Shown piece by piece: positions 43,460 through 52,554 of a DNA stretch of 64,000 nt. This DNA is from Bacteroidales bacterium. Its GTDB lineage: Bacteria > Bacteroidota > Bacteroidia > Bacteroidales > VadinHA17. The notes under the pieces are model-generated. The model was not told the origin of the DNA, ran no database searches, and saw only the letters and a list, made by a program, of their open reading frames with translations. The stretch covers positions 39,490-103,489 of the forward strand of contig JARKQN010000062.1 of the NCBI GenBank assembly GCA_029974835.1, written 5' to 3'. The position numbers and the translations under genes are program-made. How positions within the stretch are numbered: position 1 is the first letter of the stretch; each line of letters opens with the position of its first letter.

Positions 43460-44983
43460 TCAGTGTCTGAAGTGTCTTACGCCGGTGAAGACCATTGCCA
43501 TGCCGTGGTTGTCGCAGAAGGTTACCGAGTCGGCATCCCTTACCGAACCGCCCGGCTGCACCACAGCAGTGATCCCTGCCTTACAGGCTATTTCCACGCT
43601 GTCGGCAAACGGGAAGAAGGCATCCGAAGCCATCACTGCTCCTTTAAGGTCGAAACCGAACACCGCAGCTTTCTCAATGGCCTGCCTGAGTGCGTCCACA
43701 CGCGACGTCTGGCCGGTGCCGGATGCACACAACTGCCGGTTTTTCGCCAGCACGATTGCATTCGATTTGGTGTGCTTCACAATCTTCAGAGCAAATTCAA
43801 GGTCCTCAAATTCCCTTTCGTCGGGGACTCTCACCGTAACAGGTTTCATCACACTGCGGTTCTCGGTACTGCAATCCCTCTCCTGCCATAATACGCCGTT
43901 AAGGACACTCCGGAACGTATCGGGAGGAAACTTAATATCCTTACCGGCAAGAATAATTCTGTTTTTTTTCTGCTTCAGCACCTCCAGCGCTTCAGGTTCG
44001 TACCCCGGTGAAATTATGATTTCGAAGAAAATTTTGTCTATTTCCGCCGCAGCCTGCCTGTCCACAACCCTGTTGCAGGCAAGCACCCCTCCGTAGGCGG
44101 AGACAGGGTCGCCTGCCAGTGCATCCTTCCATGCCTGCAGGATATTATCTTTTTCAGCTGCACCGCATGCATTGTTATGTTTTATAATTACAAACGCAGG
44201 CTTTTGAAACTCGGCGATCAGGCCCAGTGCAGCATCAATGTCGAGCAGATTGTTGTATGATATCTCCTTGCCATGAAGTTTTTCAAAGATTTCATCGGTG
44301 TTTCCGTAAAAAATGCCTCTCTGGTGCGGATTTTCGCCGTAACGGAGCGACATGGGAAAATCGGCGCTTTTCCTGAAGGCCTGCACCTGATTTTCCGGGT
44401 TGAAATAATTGAAGATTGAGGTATCGTATGAGGAAGTAACTGCAAAGGCGCGGGCGGCAAATTTCTTTCTCTGTTCAAGAGAGGTAACTCCGCCGGTCTC
44501 TTTCAGGAGGGCAGCCAGTTCAGGGTACTGGTCGCGTGAGGAAATTATAAGAACATCCCTGTAATTTTTTGCAGCTGCCCTGATAAGTGAGATCCCCCCT
44601 ATATCTATCTTTTCGATTATTTCAGCTTCATTGGTTGTTTCCGCCAGGGTTTCGGTAAACGGATAGAGGTCGACAATTACCAGGTCAATCTCAGGAATAT
44701 TGTAGCCTGCGAGGTGTGCTTTGTCTTCGTCATTTTCCCTGCGTGCCAGGATGCCTCCGAATATAAGAGGATGAAGTGTTTTTACACGTCCGCCGAGTAT
44801 CGATGGATATGATGTAATGCTTTCAACCGATTCGGCCGGTATGCCCAGATCCCTGATAAAAGTGTAGGTTCCCCCTGTTGAAATAATCCTGATTCCAAGC
44901 TGATTCAGAAGTTTTGCCAGTTCGTCCAGTCCATCCTTGTAAAATACCGAAACAAGAGCTGTTTTTATTTTTTTGTTGTTCAT
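43460..44983 (-). CDS. purH: Bifunctional AICAR transformylase / IMP cyclohydrolase
   Basis: 507 residues from ATG 44983 (MNNKKIKTALVSVFYKDGLDELAKLL). The N-terminal IMP cyclohydrolase/MGS-like domain has STGGTYTFIRDLGI; the C-terminal transformylase has FVIIKHNNACGAA (Lys/His catalytic pair), AYGGVLACNR and a SDAFFPFAD ending segment. Performs the last two steps to IMP. Upstream frame extension to 45079 lacks family similarity, so the internal ATG is preferred. First gene of the purH-mre-rod series, divergent from the MacB-type permease. Confidence 0.96.
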   Translation of the reverse strand: MNNKKIKTALVSVFYKDGLDELAKLLNQLGIRIISTGGTYTFIRDLGIPAESVESITSYPSILGGRVKTLHPLIFGGILARRENDEDKAHLAGYNIPEIDLVIVDLYPFTETLAETTNEAEIIEKIDIGGISLIRAAAKNYRDVLIISSRDQYPELAALLKETGGVTSLEQRKKFAARAFAVTSSYDTSIFNYFNPENQVQAFRKSADFPMSLRYGENPHQRGIFYGNTDEIFEKLHGKEISYNNLLDIDAALGLIAEFQKPAFVIIKHNNACGAAEKDNILQAWKDALAGDPVSAYGGVLACNRVVDRQAAAEIDKIFFEIIISPGYEPEALEVLKQKKNRIILAGKDIKFPPDTFRSVLNGVLWQERDCSTENRSVMKPVTVRVPDEREFEDLEFALKIVKHTKSNAIVLAKNRQLCASGTGQTSRVDALRQAIEKAAVFGFDLKGAVMASDAFFPFADSVEIACKAGITAVVQPGGSVRDADSVTFCDNHGMAMVFTGVRHFRH

Positions 44984-45114
44984 CTGTTGAATTTTATAGC
45001 CACCGGGCTGCATCCCCAAAGAGCGAATAAAAATAGATATTTTTTTTCTAATCCCTGTATTACGGGTCTTTTTTACCAAAATAATAATTCAGGAGTTGAT
45101 GAGCCATAATTTAT

Positions 45115-45122
45115 TATCTTTG
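45115..45122 (+). promoter_or_regulatory. -7 promoter box of the MacB-type permease gene
   Basis: TATCTTTG, exact, with TTG at 45096-45098 as a possible -33 element (16-bp spacer). The TTG start at 45144 follows 21 bp later. Confidence 0.65.
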
Positions 45123-45143
45123 GTTCCTTCAAATTAAAAGCAA

Positions 45144-46421
45144 TTGGCAGCAGAAAGGCATAAGGGATATATTGTATTTATCAGGCTGGTTAAGGAGGGT
45201 ATTTACTTTGCGGTCAATTCAATAATCGTAAACAAATTAAGGACTTTCCTTACTCTTTTCGGAATAACCATCGGAATAGCTTCCATCATTTCTGTTTTTA
45301 CCGTTCTCGACTGGATGGAAAAATCTATAAGGGAAAGCATATCCTCTCTTGGTGACAATGTTGTATATGTACAGAAGTTTCCGTGGTCGTTCGACCCGAA
45401 CCTGAACTGGTGGGATATTATACGCTGGCCGCCTGTTTCGGTTGAAGACTATGAGGCTGTGATAAACAAATCGACGCGTGCACAGGCAGCCTGTTTTGCC
45501 GTTTTCCAGCCGCGTACCATAAAGTTCGAAAAGAACTCCATCAGTGATGCAGTGATTGCGGGCGGGACCATTGAATTTAAGGAAATCAGGAGCTTTGAAA
45601 TAGAAAAAGGCCGTTATTTCTCGGCATTTGAGACGCAGTCGGGTAGAAACGTGGCGGTAATCGGTGCCGGGGTGGCGGAAAAGCTCTTTGACAAAAGGGA
45701 CCCGGTCGGAAAGGAAATTTCAATCGCCGGATTTAAAAGCACGGTAATAGGAGTAATAAAGAAAGAGGGTAAAGGCGGGATAAGCGACAGCGGCATGGAT
45801 GATATTACAATGGTTCCGCTCTCTTTTGCAAAGTCGTTTACCAACCTGCGCCGCAGGTCGGCCGAGACGCAGCTCATGGTAAAGGCAAAGCCCGGAGTGG
45901 CCGTGGAGGAGCTCTCCGATGAAGTGACAATGATACTCAGGGCGTCGAGAAGACTGAAACCCGGGGAGATATCAAATTTTTCGGTAAACAGGGCAAGTCT
46001 TCTCACCCAGGGTTTCAATGCGGTTTTTGCCGGCATAAATGCCGGGGGCTGGCTGATAGGCGGATTTGCAATCCTCGTGGGCGGCTTCGGAATCGCCAAT
46101 ATCATGTTCGTTTCCGTTAAGGAAAGAACCAATATAATCGGTATTCAGAAAGCCCTGGGGGCAAAGAGATATTTTATCCTTCTGCAGTTTCTTTCCGAAT
46201 CTGTCATGCTGTCCGTCCTGGGCGGCCTGCTCGGGCTGATTTTTGTTTTTGCCGGCACCCTTGGAATCAATTATCTCTATGAGCTGGAAATGCATCTGAC
46301 GGCAGGGAATATTATCCTTGCGGTAATTATTTCAGGCACTATCGGCGTCGTGGCAGGTTATGCCCCGGCCTTGGCGGCATCAAGGATGAACCCTGTCGAT
46401 GCAATCGGCTACTCTTTCTGA
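45144..46421 (+). CDS. MacB/FtsX-type ABC transporter permease
   Basis: 425 residues: membrane helix 1 (about 33-58, LRTFLTLFGITIGIASIISV), a periplasmic MacB-like domain (about 65-285) and three C-terminal helices in the FtsX domain (FGIANIMFVSVKERTNIIGIQKALGAKRYFILLQFLSESVML). No ATPase or membrane-fusion gene adjoins it, so it must pair with subunits encoded elsewhere. TTG 45144 is the best start; no ATG fits. It overlaps convergent ksgA by 13 bp. Confidence 0.9.
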   Translation: MAAERHKGYIVFIRLVKEGIYFAVNSIIVNKLRTFLTLFGITIGIASIISVFTVLDWMEKSIRESISSLGDNVVYVQKFPWSFDPNLNWWDIIRWPPVSVEDYEAVINKSTRAQAACFAVFQPRTIKFEKNSISDAVIAGGTIEFKEIRSFEIEKGRYFSAFETQSGRNVAVIGAGVAEKLFDKRDPVGKEISIAGFKSTVIGVIKKEGKGGISDSGMDDITMVPLSFAKSFTNLRRRSAETQLMVKAKPGVAVEELSDEVTMILRASRRLKPGEISNFSVNRASLLTQGFNAVFAGINAGGWLIGGFAILVGGFGIANIMFVSVKERTNIIGIQKALGAKRYFILLQFLSESVMLSVLGGLLGLIFVFAGTLGINYLYELEMHLTAGNIILAVIISGTIGVVAGYAPALAASRMNPVDAIGYSF

Positions 46422-47191
46422 CAACAGCTGACCGAAACCCATTCCGTAAGTTCCGCAAACTGCTCCACACTGAGCTGTTCGGGACGCATCCCCAGAAGAT
46501 GGAAATCTTCCTCCGGTATACTAAAGGCTGCCCTGATGGAATTTTTTATTGTTTTCCTTCTCTGGTTAAAACAGGTTTTCACAACCTTGAAGAAAAGCTC
46601 TTCATCACACCCTTTGTTCCTGTCGGGAATCCTGATCAGCCTTATTACCGAAGATTTTACTTTCGGAGGCGGGAAAAACACCTTTTCCGATACCGTAAAG
46701 AGGTTCTCCGTTTTGTAATAGGCCTGGACGAGGACACTCAGAATGCCGTATATTTTTGAGCCGGGGCCTGCACATACTCTCTGAGCCACTTCGCGCTGAA
46801 ACATCCCCGTAAGTTCAGGCACACGGTCCCTGTACTGCAGCACACGGAAAAGTATCTGCGATGAGATATTGTACGGAAAGTTACCGGTTACCGCCACGGT
46901 GCCCGGGAAAAGAGCCGGAATGTCAAGCTTAAGGAAATCTGCCTCGATGATTTTAAGCTTGCTGCCCATGCAGTTTTTAAGATAAGCAACCGCCTCTCTG
47001 TCGATCTCCACAACCCTGAAATCGGCAAAGCCCCTTTCCATCAGAAAACCGGTCAGAATACCCTTTCCGGGTCCGATTTCAAGCACCGAATCGCAGTTTT
47101 CAGCCTTCAGGGAACCGGCAATTCTTCGCGCAATGCCACGGTCGGCAAGAAAATGCTGTCCGAGATGCTTCTTTGGTCTGACACTATCCAC
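46409..47191 (-). CDS. ksgA: 16S rRNA dimethyltransferase
   Basis: 260 residues with the SAM site VLEIGPGKGILTGFL (37-51), the target-adenine motif NFPYNIS and the C-terminal FFPPPKVKSSVIRLI. Dimethylates A1518/A1519 in the 3' end of 16S rRNA during 30S assembly. The start HLGQHFLAD is the family's usual beginning. It follows the ABCG-type gene by 19 bp. Confidence 0.96.
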   Translation of the reverse strand: MDSVRPKKHLGQHFLADRGIARRIAGSLKAENCDSVLEIGPGKGILTGFLMERGFADFRVVEIDREAVAYLKNCMGSKLKIIEADFLKLDIPALFPGTVAVTGNFPYNISSQILFRVLQYRDRVPELTGMFQREVAQRVCAGPGSKIYGILSVLVQAYYKTENLFTVSEKVFFPPPKVKSSVIRLIRIPDRNKGCDEELFFKVVKTCFNQRRKTIKNSIRAAFSIPEEDFHLLGMRPEQLSVEQFAELTEWVSVSCCQKE

Positions 47192-47210
47192 AGTGAAACC
47201 GTTGCTTCAG

Positions 47211-50200
47211 TTACTTCTGCCATTCAATAAGATGCCTTCCGAACCTTCTGAGGAACGGAAAACCCTGCTTCTCAAGATTCTGTATAAACCTGAACAGAAG
47301 GTTATAATAGAGTGTTATGAAAAATACCGCCGTCATTATCCAGATGGCTGCAGTGTTAAATATCAGGGTGTCTATTCTGATATTTCCTATTTGCTTGTAA
47401 GGAGCAAAAAAGTGAGCCCTGCCGTAGCGCGAAAGAGGCTTCATGTAAACCGGCGTCGACTTTTGCACAAAATGGTCCCTGTTTACAATATATTTTCTTT
47501 CATCGAGTATTCCATACTGGTTAAGAACAATATCCGAAAGCCGCGAGTTATTGTAAACGGAGGCCAGTTCGGAAGGCTTTATGTTACCGGTCCGGCTTAT
47601 CATTTCCTTTTCGGCCTCAAGCTTAAGCCTGAAATAACGGCTGTTTTCACTCACAAAATAATCGCGGACTTTATCAAAGAACCTGTTTACCGTATCGGCA
47701 GCCCTCTGATTGAAATTTTCATATGTGAGCCATTCTGTCCAGTTCCCTGCCTGCTGACCGGATAATCGGGCCAACTGTCTTACATGATAATTCAGAATGG
47801 CGAGTTTCTGCCTGATCAGTTCTTCCGGATCCTTTCCTTTCCGCTGAAGGACAAAATCAATCACCTCACTCCGCAGGTTTCTGATCAGCTCATCCTTGTA
47901 GTAGTTATTCTGCTCTATCTCAAGGTTATATTTAAACACATACCTGTTCTGTTTATTTGATTTGAAACCTTCCACCATTACAGCTTCATAAGCCCAGCGT
48001 GTAGCCATCAGATCACCAAGCACAGGCACATATTCCTTATTTGTAAGAGACCTGTGAAGGTCGTCAAACTTTATCATGGCTCCGCCGAGGAGCAGCTGGG
48101 GAACCAGTATCAGCGGGATAAGGATATAAATGCTGACCACATTGCGCATGCCGGCCGAAATATTGAGACCCAGCAGGTTACCGTAGCAGGCGGTGGTAAA
48201 AAGGATAAGCCATTGCTGCAGGAACATACCCCTTATTTCGAGGACCATGCTTGAAACCAGAACAAAAAGGAAAGACTGGATGGCCGAAAGTATAAAGAGG
48301 TAATTTATTTTAGAAATCAGGTAGCTTAACCTGCTTATATTGAGAAACTTCTCCCTTATGAGTATTTTCCTGTCCCTGAAAATCTCTTCGGCGCTTACCA
48401 TCAGGCCCAGGAAAAGAGCAACAACCACTCCCATAAAAAGGAAGACAGGGTAGTTTTTATTATCCGAGAAAGTGTAGTGTGAATCGACCGTGTACTTTGA
48501 AAGGTAGCCAAGTATAAAAGCGAGCAGGGGGGCCTCAAGGAGGTTAAGCAGCACATATTGCCTGTCGGCTATTTTCCGGAGGTAATTTCTTTTGATGAAT
48601 GTACGTATCTGGTAGATCCTTGAGGGTACCTTGAAATTGCTCGGGGGTAAGGGATTTTTGGCAGGAGGGCCCTGGAGGCGCGGCATCATTTTCCTGCTGT
48701 ACTTTTCGTACCATTCGGAAGGTGAAACCTGCCGTTCCTTCCCCGGATGGCCCTCATTATCAATGGTTTTAACCTCAACTATCTGGAGAATGTCGTCAGT
48801 GTCAATATTGCCGCAGGCGGGGCACTCGCTTTCGGCGGCATTTGCCTGCGAAGTCTCGGTTTTAAAATAGACAAGGGCTTCAACGGGGTCGCCGTCATAA
48901 ATCATATACCCTCCCTTGTCGAGAATCCAGAGCCTGTCGAACAGCTTCAGTATATCGGATGACGGCTGGTGTATGTTTGTGATGACAAGTTTACCTGCCA
49001 GGGCCTGTTTCTTAAGCAGATCCATCACGTTACCCGAATCACGCGACGATAAACCTGAGGTTGGTTCATCAACAAAGAGTACTGCCGGCTCCCTCATCAG
49101 TTCGAGTCCGATATTCAGTCTTTTCCTTTGCCCGCCGCTGACCTGCTTGTTAAGAAGATCCCCTACCTGCAGGTCCCTGATGTCGGCGAGTTCCAGATCA
49201 TCGAGTATTTTCATAACCAGGTCGTTAAGCTGCTCCTCCGTATAGTCTCCGAAGCAAAGCCTGGCGTTGAAATAAAGGTTCTGGAATACGGTAAGTTCCT
49301 CAAGCAGCAGGTCATCCTGCGGTACGTACCCGACGAGACCTTTCAGTTTGTCGTTCTCTTCATACAGGTCGTAGCCGTTAATATATATGTTACCCTTATC
49401 GGGTTTTAATTTACCATGCAGAATATTCAGCAGTGTTGTTTTGCCTACGCCGCTTCCGCCCATGATTCCGACGAGGTTGCCCGACTCAAGTCTGAAGTTC
49501 ATGGGTTTGATGCCATTATCGGAATTTTTGAAGCTGAATTCAATGTTATGGCCTTCGAAAACCACTTTCTGCCTGAGATCGTTTATCAGGAATGCCTTGT
49601 AGACTCTGGAATAATAAACAGGTTCTATGCCGGGGCCTTTTATGTTCACTCCCCGTTCGAGAAGATACGGCCTGCATGAAATTATATCCCTGCCCTTGAA
49701 ATAGAGCGGCAGCGGACCGTCGTATGTCATTATAAGGGCTCCTGTGCTTTTTATGTGAAGCACATAAAGGGCTCCCCTGAAACCCCTTATATACAAATGT
49801 TTCCAGAGGTTATAGTTTTTATATCCCACCGCAGTCCGGTGCTGCGGGTTGTCGCTCTCAACCACCAGTATATCATCGGGCGTCACCTGGTCAAGCTGCC
49901 TGCCTATCATGAACGAGTAGGCGTTGTTGTACTCTTCCTGGTTTATATTGAAAGTTCTTGCAACAATATCAATTATATTGCTCTCCTGCTGACTTATCTG
50001 GCCGTCCTCGAAAGTGAATTCCAGCAGCTGCAGGAAAACTATCATTCTCTCTTCCAGGAAAAGGCCTTTTTTGATCTGCCGGCAGATATTGGTTATCTGG
50101 AAGGTAATCAGCGAGTTCTCATCATCCAGTTCACTCCTGTCGATATTTTTAAGCTCGTTGGAATAGAATTCGAGGTTGTTTTCAAAAAGGGAGAAGTATT

Positions 50201-50339
50201 CCTCTTCAAGCTCCCTGTTAAGATATCTCCTGAGATAACCGCGAAGAATTTTCTTACCGCGCGAGGTAATGCCCCCGGGGTTCACGGTCGAGATGATTGC
50301 AAAGATATGTATCAGCGCAAGCAGTACCGATTCTCTCAT
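47211..50339 (-). CDS. Large ABCG-type ATP-binding/permease protein with N-terminal TerB-like region
   Basis: 1042 residues from ATG 50339; a 10-codon TTG extension to 50369 is less likely. The N-terminal ~140 residues (VFLQLLEFTFEDGQISQQESNIIDIVARTF) look like an acid-rich TerB/tellurite-type helical domain. An ABC ATPase follows (about 250-500) with Walker A GGSGVGKTT, signature VSGGQRKR and FVDEPTSGLSSRDS. A cysteine pair CPAC lies near 525. A permease domain with several helices follows (about 590-800, 1000-1035), with a ~180-residue loop between. The ATPase-then-permease order is that of ABCG/White transporters. A lipoprotein gene lies upstream. Substrate unknown. Confidence 0.85.
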   Translation of the reverse strand: MRESVLLALIHIFAIISTVNPGGITSRGKKILRGYLRRYLNRELEEEYFSLFENNLEFYSNELKNIDRSELDDENSLITFQITNICRQIKKGLFLEERMIVFLQLLEFTFEDGQISQQESNIIDIVARTFNINQEEYNNAYSFMIGRQLDQVTPDDILVVESDNPQHRTAVGYKNYNLWKHLYIRGFRGALYVLHIKSTGALIMTYDGPLPLYFKGRDIISCRPYLLERGVNIKGPGIEPVYYSRVYKAFLINDLRQKVVFEGHNIEFSFKNSDNGIKPMNFRLESGNLVGIMGGSGVGKTTLLNILHGKLKPDKGNIYINGYDLYEENDKLKGLVGYVPQDDLLLEELTVFQNLYFNARLCFGDYTEEQLNDLVMKILDDLELADIRDLQVGDLLNKQVSGGQRKRLNIGLELMREPAVLFVDEPTSGLSSRDSGNVMDLLKKQALAGKLVITNIHQPSSDILKLFDRLWILDKGGYMIYDGDPVEALVYFKTETSQANAAESECPACGNIDTDDILQIVEVKTIDNEGHPGKERQVSPSEWYEKYSRKMMPRLQGPPAKNPLPPSNFKVPSRIYQIRTFIKRNYLRKIADRQYVLLNLLEAPLLAFILGYLSKYTVDSHYTFSDNKNYPVFLFMGVVVALFLGLMVSAEEIFRDRKILIREKFLNISRLSYLISKINYLFILSAIQSFLFVLVSSMVLEIRGMFLQQWLILFTTACYGNLLGLNISAGMRNVVSIYILIPLILVPQLLLGGAMIKFDDLHRSLTNKEYVPVLGDLMATRWAYEAVMVEGFKSNKQNRYVFKYNLEIEQNNYYKDELIRNLRSEVIDFVLQRKGKDPEELIRQKLAILNYHVRQLARLSGQQAGNWTEWLTYENFNQRAADTVNRFFDKVRDYFVSENSRYFRLKLEAEKEMISRTGNIKPSELASVYNNSRLSDIVLNQYGILDERKYIVNRDHFVQKSTPVYMKPLSRYGRAHFFAPYKQIGNIRIDTLIFNTAAIWIMTAVFFITLYYNLLFRFIQNLEKQGFPFLRRFGRHLIEWQK

Positions 50340-50453
50340 CGGGGTATAAATGAATGGAGGAGATCGCAACCTCCCCCTGGTTTATGAATCAGGTTTGTTT
50401 ACACAGGTTCCATGATATCCTACGGACTCCGGAACCGTTTACTTCAAGTGCAG

Positions 50454-51281
50454 CTACTGAATAAGTTTTTCCCGCACAATATTCATGGCTGCAGTTATGT
50501 CCTTTATATTTTGTTCGGTAAGACTTGTTGACAATCCTTCGTATACCTTCTTTACCGGGTCGAGTACCTTAATGAAATCGCTTATCATAGGATCGTTCAT
50601 GTAAGGTTTGGTAATATCAAGGAAAAGTTCGAATGATTTTTTCTGATCCAGCAGTACGCCTGAAATGCCGGCCACGTTATAGGCTGTCTCCGATACGTGT
50701 GTGGTAAGATACATTCCTTCAACCCATGCACCGCCTACAACGAGCAGCGCCAGAGCCTGCTGGTCGTTCTCGCTCAGGTATTTATAGGTGTCATTGAATG
50801 CATCGGTAAGAAGCTTCACCAGTATATTCCTGTCGTCGAAATGCACCTTTATACTGTCGTAAAGGGCGGCATCATAAATCCTGCCCATATTGAGGTCGGT
50901 GGCAAGAACCCTGATTGCATCGAGGTAATCGGTTACCTGCTGCTGCATGTTGTAAAGAGTTGCATAGCTTAAATCGGCACCGTAAATACCCAGGTTCACG
51001 GCTTTAGATGCACTTGTGACATATTTTTTTGCATTTGAGGCAGGATTGGATATTCCCACTATATATCCCACCTCAAGATCGGTGAGCATTTTAATCACAT
51101 CTGCAGATGTCGGCAGAGGGTAGACGTTCTTTTCAATTTCCTGTTTCAGTGTTTCGACCTGTTCAATCTCTTTCTGCTTATCCTCCTTAACCTTGCCGGA
51201 CGACTTGCTCCTGCATGAAGGGTTAACGGTAAGACTGATTATAATGATTGCTGCGGCAAATAATGTGAAAAATCTTTTCAT
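50454..51281 (-). CDS. Lipoprotein of unknown function
   Basis: 275 residues. Signal peptide (about 5-18) with a cysteine at 23 (TVNPSCRS) consistent with a lipidation site. The mature part is mostly helical, with a charged start (GKVKEDKQKEIEQVETLKQEIEK, likely coiled coil) and no recognised motif. It is 114 bp upstream of, and in the same direction as, the large ABCG-type gene, so a joint envelope role is possible. No family assigned. Confidence 0.75.
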   Translation of the reverse strand: MKRFFTLFAAAIIIISLTVNPSCRSKSSGKVKEDKQKEIEQVETLKQEIEKNVYPLPTSADVIKMLTDLEVGYIVGISNPASNAKKYVTSASKAVNLGIYGADLSYATLYNMQQQVTDYLDAIRVLATDLNMGRIYDAALYDSIKVHFDDRNILVKLLTDAFNDTYKYLSENDQQALALLVVGGAWVEGMYLTTHVSETAYNVAGISGVLLDQKKSFELFLDITKPYMNDPMISDFIKVLDPVKKVYEGLSTSLTEQNIKDITAAMNIVREKLIQ

Positions 51282-51415
51282 ATTCCGTGTTTTAAATTCT
51301 TAGTCATAAAACCGGCATAAAAATAAGAAATAAATTAATTAAAGAATGGAAAGGCTTTAAATAAATAGCACCAAACCTGTTAAACGGCATTTATTTATTA
51401 ATGGTACGTTTTATT

Positions 51416-51423
51416 TATATTTG
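51416..51423 (+). promoter_or_regulatory. -7 promoter box of carA
   Basis: TATATTTG, exact, 27 bp before ATG 51451. It shows that the in-frame TTG at 51421 is within the promoter and is not the start. Confidence 0.7.
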
Positions 51424-51450
51424 GAGCCCGGTATAAGCATACAGCAAACG

Positions 51451-52539
51451 ATGACAGAAAAGGAAAAAATAAATGTAAGACTGACACTTGAAGACGGCTC
51501 TGTATGGGAAGGAAAACTTTTCGGGGCCAGCAAGCCTGCAGCAGGCGAAGTAGTGTTCAACACAGCGATGACAGGTTACCCTGAGAGCCTGACTGACCCG
51601 TCATACAAAGGCCAGATATTGTGCCTTACGTATCCCCTGGTCGGGAACTACGGGGCACCTTCAAGGGAGGAGGCCGGTGAAATTCTTAAATATTACGAGT
51701 CTTCATCAATCCATATTGAAGGGCTTATCGTCTCATACTATTCATTCGAATACAGCCACTGGAATGCCGCCGGAAGCCTCGATGAATGGCTGAAAAGCAA
51801 TAACATACCCGGAATTTACGGGATAGACACCAGGGCTCTTACAAAAAGGATACGTGAAAGGGGTGTTATGCTGGGCAAAATAGAACCGGAAGGTACGAAA
51901 ACACAATTCTATGACCCCAATCACGAAAACCTTGTCGGGAAGGTAAGCACCAGGGAAAAGAAAATCTACGGAAACGGAAAATACAGGGTGATGCTTGTCG
52001 ACTGCGGGGTTAAATACAATATAATCAGGTCTCTGCTCAGGTACGACACAACCGTAATAAGGGTTCCCTGGAATTACAATTACCATAATGATGACTTTGA
52101 CGGGCTATTTATTTCGAACGGTCCGGGTGACCCGAAGATGTGCATGGAGGCTGTTGAGAATATCCGGCATTCGCTCTCCGGAGGAAAACCCGTTTTCGGA
52201 ATCTGCCTCGGCAACCAGCTTATGGCGCTGGCAACAGGTGCCGACACCTATAAACTGAAATACGGTCACAGAAGTCATAACCAGCCTGTTATTATGAACG
52301 GCACAAACAAGGCTTACATAACATCCCAGAATCACGGCTACGCTGTAGATAACAATACGCTGCACCCCGACTGGCAGCCCTATTTCCTAAACCTCAACGA
52401 CCGGACAAACGAAGGGATGATTCATAAATCGGGCCGGTACTTTTCAACACAATTTCACCCTGAGGCTTCGGGAGGCCCGACCGATACCGATTTCCTGTTC
52501 GAAATATTTATCGACAACATCCGCAAATACAGGGGATGA
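51451..52539 (+). CDS. carA: Carbamoyl-phosphate synthase small subunit
   Basis: 362 residues from ATG 51451. N-terminal CPSase small domain (VRLTLEDGSVWEG ... NTAMTGYPESLTDPSYKGQI) and a class I glutaminase with Cys252 (FGICLGNQLMALA), His336 and Glu338 (FHPEASGG). Releases ammonia from glutamine for carB, encoded at 55751, giving carbamoyl phosphate for arginine and pyrimidines. carA and carB are separated by the minus-strand argR-argG-argH genes rather than adjacent. Confidence 0.96.
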   Translation: MTEKEKINVRLTLEDGSVWEGKLFGASKPAAGEVVFNTAMTGYPESLTDPSYKGQILCLTYPLVGNYGAPSREEAGEILKYYESSSIHIEGLIVSYYSFEYSHWNAAGSLDEWLKSNNIPGIYGIDTRALTKRIRERGVMLGKIEPEGTKTQFYDPNHENLVGKVSTREKKIYGNGKYRVMLVDCGVKYNIIRSLLRYDTTVIRVPWNYNYHNDDFDGLFISNGPGDPKMCMEAVENIRHSLSGGKPVFGICLGNQLMALATGADTYKLKYGHRSHNQPVIMNGTNKAYITSQNHGYAVDNNTLHPDWQPYFLNLNDRTNEGMIHKSGRYFSTQFHPEASGGPTDTDFLFEIFIDNIRKYRG

Positions 52540-52554
52540 AACAGGAGCCACACC

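Noticed and set aside
45144..51281. A single transport operon of MacB permease, ABCG-type protein and lipoprotein
   Set aside because: The MacB gene is on the other strand and ksgA separates it from the ABCG-type gene.
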